Shown one piece after another: positions 56,671 through 64,000 of a stretch of DNA of 64,000 nucleotides. The notes below the pieces were generated by a model. It was not told where the DNA came from and ran no database searches. It worked only from the letters and a program-made list of their open reading frames with translations. The position numbers were made by a program, and so were the translations under genes. This DNA comes from Undaria pinnatifida (Eukaryota > Sar > Phaeophyceae > Laminariales > Alariaceae), in contig JABAKD010000008.1 of NCBI GenBank assembly GCA_012845835.1, positions 7,734,775-7,798,774 of the forward strand. Direction: 5' to 3'. Within the stretch, counting starts at the first letter, position 1. Each line of letters opens with the position of its first letter.

Positions 56671-58599
56671 CCAAAAATAGTTTAGAATATTTTTGACCAA
56701 ACTATGGGGTTTCCGTTGTCATCGGTCTTAGACCGGTGAAAAGCTTGAAATTCCCGAAGATCCCAGCCAAACTTTGCCTGGACAATCGCCTATGCGCCCA
56801 ACTTTTTAGATTTTGCTTTTGAATCTTTCCAGAATTCCGGGAAAAACGATTTCTCGCGGCGATCTTGGCCAACTGCAGATGCTGGACTAAACGCGCCGTA
56901 ATTTCGTGTTCACACACTTCATTCGGCGAAATCGACGACAGGGTCGTGACCTCTGAACGTGGTGAGCTCGTTAAGGGCTCTGACTCCCCCCTTGGTGTAC
57001 AGCCCTCACTCTACGGCCGGTAATTAGTGGAGGGCGCCGATTAGACATCTGTTAAAAACACATTTGGTCGCTAGTGTGTAGAAAAATGAGCCAAAAACTC
57101 TATCGTCTCCCAACGGACGAAAGAGAGAGTTTTGAGAGGATGTGACGAAAGACTACAAGACAACACAAGCAAGCTCTCACGCGCTAGGGCATGGATCGAG
57201 ATGAACTCTTCAGCGCTATCTCCATCACTCCTGTGACCTTGTCCGGAGCGAAGAGCAGTGACCATGGGTTGTCTCTATCTCGAGATCCAAGGTCAATCGT
57301 GTTTGTTGGACAATGTTTATCAAGGCTTCATTAAGAATAGACAAGTTGCCCTGTTGGACTGCATGACCAAAAAAGAGCCAGAAAAAAAAATAACGTTCTT
57401 CCCCATAGCGACGTTACCCGGAATCTTTCAGCCAGCAACATGCCCTTTTAGAAGCGACAAATTGTGTGAGAACACCAACCTACAACCTACATGTTCTCCT
57501 CGTGATGCTACTGCTGTAACTAGATAAGGTCAGATGCCAACATGCGATTCCTCACACTCACTGCAATTATTTTAAAAAGTTGCCCCTTTGTATTTGCGCA
57601 CTACAACTCCCCCTGTCAAGAGTTAAATAAATGCTCGAGCATGCTGCCCAAAATCAAAAATCTGCCCACTTGTCGATTGTCTCTCTCTGTCCCCGCACGC
57701 GTTCACGGCGAGGTAAGCAGGGGGGACGAAGGGCGAGGGGCATTGAAGCCGATCCTCGAAGAGAGCGCTCGAAGAAAACAAAACTCTCGAGATATTGAGG
57801 TGTCGAGATTCCGATACTAAGGCCGACACGGTAAAAAAAATATCATGATTGTATGGCCTAGGATTTGTCAATACTTTATTTTATATATATATGTATATAT
57901 TTCAATCGTACATATTTGAACCGTGACACAGTTTTCCCTTTCTTTTTTAAATTCTCCGGCGGATGGCGGATGGGGAAAACACAGCTTAACTTCCACTCAT
58001 TTTCATACATGTTGTGTGTCAAGTTATCTCAATTGTATTCTTAATCCAGCACTAGCTGGCGTATCCTTCAGTGAACGTGGTAGCGGTTGCGCGCGAGCTG
58101 TCCCTACCGGCAGTCACCGTTACTACTCTAGCAGTGCAAGCTGCCATTGTATACGGATGCGTAAGTATGTCCACCCGACCTGGTCCATGGAGATCAGGTA
58201 CGGTGGAGATAACCACCTGAAACATCGTCAATCCGGGTAGTGTGGGACTTGCGCAAGCTTATACGCTAACAGCCTTCCACCGGACTTGGTCCAGTTGTTA
58301 CGGTCCACCCTACCCATTCTGGCGTCGGTCCTCGTAACCGGTCTTCTTTCTATCACTACGGGAATAATCGCACATTTCACGGACCCGGGATAATCAGCCC
58401 TTGGCACTGTAAACTGCCTTTTGCAATTATAATTCGCTGCCTGCGAGCATTTGCTTCGACGGCGGCCCTTACTCGTCCGCCGACGAAGCCCCCTTGTATG
58501 TATTAAGTTATTGCTGTTAACACCGGCAAAGTACAACAACTTACTACCTTGGTTGGGATGAAGTATGTAGGTGTAGTCTAGTAACTAACATTATTACAG
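56671..58599. other. Mostly no gene; old dispersed repeat at 57640-57830
   Basis: 57640-57830 resembles 12340-12520 (gcgaggggc, ctcgaagaaaac-like and gagattccgatactaaggccgacac). I could not place upstream exons of the 58600 gene here, although a cag|gtacgg donor-like site lies at 58195. Confidence 0.4.
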
Positions 58600-59079
58600 T
58601 TGGCTGTTGATGTTCACCCTGACAACATCCGTAGGACAAACGAGCGGCCGGTGTATCACGCAGCTTGCAAAAAGTATCGACCCTAAATTTATCGAACTCA
58701 CAGCTGACGTGCTTAGAGGACTTTTTCTAATTAGACTGGAAACCTTTAAGCAAAACGGCGTACAAAGAGAGGACTCAGAAATCGTCAAGGAATTTGGCAT
58801 GGAAAAGTGAGTTTCACAATTCTACCTGGCTCCCGGAGGAGAGCCAAACATCATACTCCCCTAAATGTGAACCAATGCCTGAGGCTGTGCGTTAAGTACC
58901 AACTCGGCATGCATGCGATCACAACACCCAGGTATTTTTGCAGGCCGAAACGACGGGGTCCTAACCCTAAACCTGCGGTCAGTAAACGGAAGGTTCTACT
59001 AAGCAGTGGTCGTAACATTAACTTTCTGCCTTGCGCTTGCACTGTGCCATGGAAAAGTACTTACTTATTACTACGTTGA
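58600..59079 (+). CDS. Hypothetical protein with basic C-terminal exon, two exons
   Basis: An exon at 58600-58806 lies between an acceptor (cattattacag) and a canonical donor (GTGAGT). A 137-bp intron ends ggtatttttgcag, and the second exon, 58944-59079, ends in TGA. The joint preserves the frame (AA|G). From the ATG at 58610 the product is 110 residues: a helix-rich part (ADVLRGLFLIRLETFKQNG, then SEIVKEFGME) and a basic part, KPKRRGPNPKP, resembling an AT-hook-like or nuclear-localisation stretch. A possible further donor, AAAA|GTACTT, lies at 59055. Upstream exons are likely. I do not recognise the family. Confidence 0.48.
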
Positions 59080-60385
59080 CCAACTGACGGTCTATATTTC
59101 GAGCGAAGAAATGGAATCACAATTTTCGGACGAAGCTTGAGGCAAAAACACATGTTTCGAGGCATGTGCCATGAAGATTGCTGGTACCTTCGCGCACAAG
59201 ACGTAAATGAAGCTGATAGAATGATTTGTGGTACATACACATTCAGTATGAAAAACTCTTTGATTCGATGGTGTGTTTCGTTCTGTGGCTTGCCCTTCTT
59301 ACGGCGTAACTTAAATACCGGGGTCTCCTATCTAAGCAGGGGTTATCTTCCCCCTCCCATACACCGTGCGCGCCGTGGCGGTTATCACGCGAAGTGCATG
59401 TAGAGAAAGACGTTGATTACTACATCGAGCAGTGCCACAGTAGTCCACGTCATGGCTAAAAGACGAAATATGCTCGCTTACACTAGAGTACAGTAGCGCT
59501 TAAAACAAGCACAAGGCGCTCACGGCAGGAATCGGGCTCAGGACATGCATACCGTGTCAAGGACTCGACGGCACCCACTTCAACCATCGGGGCGACCGAT
59601 TTTGAACCATCGGGGAGAGCGATTTTTTTAACGGTGTATTGGACGTATAATGATGGAAGAAGAGTCCCCTCTGGAATTTTGTTGCAGGTGGATTACAGTT
59701 AGAACATGGCAAAAATGAGGGCAGGGGAACTACGCTATAGAAGTGTTGTGGCTAACCGGCTAACCGTACTTGCCGAACTAGCTACTGGTACAAGTATTCA
59801 ATGTGAGCCACGAATGACGTAGCGACATTGGCCAGTAGCCGCGCCACGTGGCCTTCGCATCTCGTGCGGAAATCGAAGTCTTACTTCAGAAAGACAAACG
59901 CGAGCTCCATGCCTTCGTACATCAACAGATGCGGCCGTCACGGACCGTTTAACTGCGAAATCCGTGGCAGCCGGTTAGTCAAGCCAGGGTGGGCTCGAAC
60001 ATCTTAGTCCAAATTCCGAATACCACATGGCAAAAATACCACGAGCGTAACAAAAATCGGGCGCTAGAAAAACGGCTAGGGTTAGCGCAAATACACAAAT
60101 GGGGTTCGTGGCAGCTGACGATATACGGGAAACCCGCCAAAGGAAGCCAGTAGGGTAGCAAAAGGTGGCGGGACGTAGCACTGATTGGGTGGTTCGCTTT
60201 AGTTTGCCATTCAAGGCCATGGCACGCCTTCATAATATCTATGCTGCATGTGCTGGCATACCGCTTGACAAGCAAGACGTCTGCCCGATCTTACTGCGCA
60301 TGTACAAACGGAAGGAGAGGCGTGTCGAACCATACTCGTTATGTACGTGCCGCCAAGTGAATGCACCGCCTGACGAAGGATGACT
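59080..60385. other. No gene recognised
   Basis: No feature is supported. The right end is probably the 3' untranslated region of the minus-strand CX9C gene. Confidence 0.35.
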
Positions 60386-60631
60386 TCACGGCACCCGTGT
60401 GGCATTGGAGGTGCACGCCTCAAGCGTATCTACAAAATCCGTGCACTTAAGTTCTTCCCCCGTACTTCTCCGTGATTGATAACACTGGATAACAGCGTTC
60501 GACTCCTCGCTACAAAAAGTAACTTGTCGTTCCGCAGGAAGTTTGGGTACCACTACCGAGCTGATGATCTTTGACAGAAGCGCCGATTCCGCGTTTGTCG
60601 CCGCCCTTAGCTCGCGTACCCGATCGTCATC
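60386..60631 (-). CDS. Twin CX9C (CHCH-domain) protein, last exon; MIC19/CHCHD3-like candidate
   Basis: The exon follows a strong acceptor (ctttttctacccgacag) and encodes 81 residues to a TGA at 60386-60388. It has two exact CX9C motifs, C40-C50 (CSEESNAVIQC) and C63-C73 (CTDFVDTLEAC), the coiled-coil-helix-coiled-coil-helix signature. The segment before it (DDRVRELRAATNAESAL) is helical and charged. CHCH proteins are oxidised in the mitochondrial intermembrane space by the Mia40 route. The C-terminal position of the domain and the CY after the second Cys suit the MICOS subunit MIC19/25, but other CHCH families fit too. The 5' exons lie to the right and were not located. Confidence 0.68.
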   Translation of the reverse strand, partial: DDDRVRELRAATNAESALLSKIISSVVVPKLPAERQVTFCSEESNAVIQCYQSRRSTGEELKCTDFVDTLEACTSNATRVP

Positions 60632-60639
60632 CTGTCGGG

Positions 60640-62390
60640 TAGAAAAAGTTGCATTGGGCATGCAAGACATGAAAAAATAAAAATGGATGAACACAAGCAC
60701 TTTTCGGGTGTTTGACCAACTCTGATAAGATCATATCCGAAACCGAAAATGAGGTGATTTTTTGGGTCGCAGAACCAGACGGGAAGAATCGGACCGATAA
60801 CTCTTATATTGAAACCCGGATTTTACTGTTTATACTGTACAGAGTTCTCACGAAATAATCAACAACGCCAATGGCTCAACTACGTACTCATACGAGTTCG
60901 CCGCACCAGAGCATCTCAGCGAACGCAGACGAAGCTTTGCAGGTGGAGAGACAGAAAACACGCCGTGTGCGCTTCAAGCGGGGAGGATTGTCTTTTCCCC
61001 CGCTCTCGTCGATCTCGTGCATCAACATGTCGCAGACGGCCGTCGTCCTCGTCCTCGACGACAAGAAGTGTGTGTTTTGCGTTAAACGTTTGGCCAATGC
61101 CGCAATCGCGACAGCGACGAGAGTGGCAAGGCCATCGCAGTCGTATGCACCACTATCTGATCCCATCGGCTCGTGGTGATGCCCGAGACGTGTGCGAGTG
61201 GGTAAGCAGCAACAGCACGAGAGCACCTATGAGACGTCGCGTTGCTTGCTCAGCAGAAGTGCGTCTTCTTGGGCCTTTTACTGTTGTTTTCGGCTTACTT
61301 CCACGCGTGTCGCCTCCCACGACGAATGGAGACCCGTCATGACCCAAACCAAAAGCCATTTTCGGATACGAATGTATACGAAACTAGAGCCCCATTTCCT
61401 GGTGGGGGCCATCTCGAAAACGCTACCAGGTATCTGAAAACTGAAGCCTGAAAAATCACCAGTTTCGGGTCTACGAAAGTTGCAAAACGGTTTTGCGATC
61501 CCAAAACGTTCATTATCGGATTCAGAAGCAGTGTTACCATGGTATAAGAGACAGTTTTAGGTTGATTCTCCGCAAGGACAGATATAAGGAGTGAAAAAAT
61601 CACGTACACATTCCGAAGCCGACGTCGAACTTTTAGCAACTCATAAAACACTACCTGGTACCTGGTATTTCGTAGCGCCGGTCAATTCTACTCGAATAGC
61701 CACATTAGTTAGCCCGTGGGTACGTGACTGTACTGCTGTAATTAAATACTTCGAAGTACGGGCGCAATGATTGTCGGTCGTAACATCTCATGAACGGCGA
61801 CATAAACTACACAACAACGGCCGCCCTAGCATGCCGTCGCGGTCGCGCACACAAACTTCGGCGCGATCGGCAAAATGCGCACATACCATTAGTTCGTTTG
61901 GGAGGTACCGGCCAGGGTGCCGTAAAAAATATATATATATAATAAGAAATTTCGCGATGCTGGGCTATGTGTACTTGGAGTGACATGGGACGGCAAAAAG
62001 TCATTCGAGATGATTGGTTCCCCACTGTCATATTGTGTACACGGTCAGTTGTATTGTTGTTGCTGTTCTCACATTAACTCGCACAATCAAGTCCGTCGTC
62101 ACAGGACAGGCTCCAGTCACTCTGGAGCTGAGGAATACCCCAGGTAAAAAACACAAACAAACCAAAGGTGATACACGCATTTATCACAGCTTACGCTATT
62201 CATGCCTCCGCCATGAAAACACATAAAAAGTGAAATCGGGAGTCAGCCTACGACGTGCCAGGTCCATACTGGTGCATACGTCTCACTACCCGCGCCGGGA
62301 AAACCGACTATACCGCTTGCCACCCAGGAAAGACTACCACATATATATTACACGTAGTACCTATCACTACGCATATGCACGTCAGACGCA
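60640..62390. other. No gene recognised; expected to hold 5' exons of the CHCH gene
   Basis: I tested plausible donors on the minus strand up to about 61400 and found none that joins convincingly. The frame at 60871-61179 (plus) shows no domain. Confidence 0.35.
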
Positions 62391-62397
62391 AGACAAT

Positions 62398-62547
62398 TGG
62401 AAAAAAGAAACAAAGAAAAGAAGAGAAGAGAAAGGAAAGGAAAGAACGTAGAAGAAAAGAAAGCGAGAAAGGAAAGAAAAAAAAGAAAAAAGACAAGAAA
62501 AGCAAGACAAGACAAGAAGAAAAAGCAAGGAAAGGAAAAGAGAAAAA
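62398..62547. repeat. Polypurine (GAAA/AAGG) tract
   Basis: About 150 bp of nearly pure A and G with gaaaag and aaagga words. Lys/Arg/Glu-rich frames in it are artefacts of composition. Confidence 0.93.
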
Positions 62548-62747
62548 CGTCATCCTAGCAGACCCTAGGAACTGACTAATAAGACGGCATTGGGCTCATA
62601 GAAGGTATCAAGTGCATCAATGGCTCTGGGGAGAGAACGCAACGGGGCGAATAAGTCAGGGCGGCATCACGCTAACTTGTGACGGCCATTGGAAGGCCCA
62701 CAAATTTCAAGACGATGATGGCCACACCCACACTTCAGTCTCTTGGG

Positions 62748-62826
62748 CAGGACGCCCCCCCTTCCCTCTCCCCCCCCCTGCCCCTTTCCCCCCCCCTGCC
62801 CCCCTCCCCCCCTCCACCCGGCCGCT
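62748..62826. repeat. Poly-C-rich tract
   Basis: Several runs of seven to nine C separated by ctg, ttt or tcc. The sequence from 62827 to 64000 shows no supported gene. Confidence 0.9.
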
Positions 62827-64000
62827 TAGAGATGCCGGCGGTGGATGGCGCTGACGCGGCCATTGCATGTCGCTCTGAAGCTCTGCGTCTCTCCGTCTCA
62901 TGCCATTTCCGCATGAACAACTCGGCTCCCTCCTCCACCAGTCGAAAACATCTGCCGGCCTTCTGATCAACCTTTCGACACCCTTCGAATTTCATTCCAA
63001 AGACAGACATCCTCCTTCTGATGCACTAACCAGTCCTTCTCTTGCCCCGTTCTCTTGCCCCCCTGAGTAGCCCTTACCCCCAACAAGTTCCCCAAACATC
63101 ACCCTCTGTGGCAGACGCTCCTCCTCCATACGTGCTACGAATCCCGCAAACAATATCCTCCGTTTGCGCGCTATCGCCTCTATGCTCTTGGAAGCTGCCT
63201 TGGCAATACATGTGCCTGTCGGTCAATTCGGCTCTGTACACGCGTCAGGAGAGTATGCGGACTAATTCGAACGTCTATGGCTGGCATACTCGTAGCTCGT
63301 ATAGGCCCTAGACTTTAACCATTTCCATGGCAAAAGGAAAACTAGTAAGGGGCAGAACACGCACCGTACGCAGGGACTACACAATCATCCATGTGACACG
63401 CACGGTCACTCCGCCCCTGCTCCGACGCTGCTGATGAGGCGTCGGCATGATGGAGGCAGCAACGCCGGTATAGCAGTACAAGGAATCACGCAGTCTAACA
63501 AACGTACTCAAAACGGCCAGAACCTCCGTGCTATTAAAAGTGATGTTCGCGCAAGATTTCCACTACATCGACTATGCGAAAAGCGAATCGAGGGCGGGGG
63601 CTGTCGGCGCTAGCGGCACTGTATAAAACATTGGTCGAGCATGTTTCCAGATCGCGCAACGCAGACCGGTATATGAGACTGGACCCCTTTTTTAGGTCCG
63701 CAGGTTGGCTCGGGAACAGAAATTCTGGCACATGCGGGCGACGTCAGCTAGAAATCACACGCTTTGGCTGCGGCTGCACAGACTACGATTGCGGGAGAAT
63801 ACAATATACAGCGGGGCAGGCGTAAAATGGTCCTGTTTTCGTGTGTTGATTGTATGCTTGGATATGATACGGATATGATGGTTGAGTATAGTAGGGGTTT
63901 CCAGTGATAATTTGGCTACGTCGTAGCGGTATATCGGGATGATTGAATTATTTTGGCTATTTCGCCGTCACTCCTCGTTACCTCTTTTACTTGTCTTCAT

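Noticed and set aside
62255-62575. Lys-rich basic protein
   Set aside because: It is a translation of a polypurine tract with no domain or splice context.
1-64000. CRISPR array
   Set aside because: No short direct repeats with unique spacers of regular length occur; all tandem arrays are satellites or minisatellites in eukaryotic DNA.

Overview
The window is eukaryotic nuclear DNA, low in genes and rich in repeats. Short GT-AG introns of about 135-180 bp, Ty1/copia and Ty3/gypsy retroelements, a Crinkler-like (CRN/RHS) NTPase relic and almost no intact long reading frames fit a stramenopile such as a brown alga or a relative. The lineage is inference from these families; there is no rRNA or organellar marker to fix it.

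Layout. 1-1760: a 341-bp satellite, then diverged (CCAAACAA)n-rich units. 1854-5064: the only dense gene cluster. A RING-like tail-anchored protein (minus) and a spliced OTU-like protein (plus) diverge from a 66-bp spacer, and a membrane protein (minus) converges on the second. 5600-8260: two diverged tandem repeats. 9950-11676: a hAT-like non-autonomous transposon with GGGTC arrays and an 8-bp target duplication. 12.7-15.0 kb: a gypsy LTR fragment abutting a decayed copia pol. 15.8-16.5 kb and 33.1-34.05 kb: two inverted copies of a hairpin-containing MITE. 18.9-21.3 kb: a decayed CRN-like NTPase gene plus fragments of a second. 22-28 kb: dispersed and tandem repeats and a 363-bp foldback element. 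30.4-32.1 kb: a polypyrimidine tract and a tandem repeat. 35.3-38.4 kb: a minus-strand gypsy pol relic.

40.8-50.55 kb is a transposon nest. A minus-strand, internally deleted gypsy element (4-bp duplication gaac) carries the second hAT-like copy in its leader. Beside it is a 7.0-kb chromovirus (LTRs 43523-43841 and 50219-50547, duplication gcat) with gag, protease, RT, RNase H, integrase and chromodomain, all frameshifted.

50.5-64 kb holds more tandem repeats and four candidate spliced genes or exons: 53384-53930 (minus), 55618-55996 (minus, Cys-rich), 58600-59079 (plus) and 60386-60631 (minus, twin CX9C mitochondrial-type). The genes do not form one pathway, except that the divergent RING/OTU pair could act on ubiquitin in opposite directions. 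Gene models come from splice-site reading by eye and have no transcript support.
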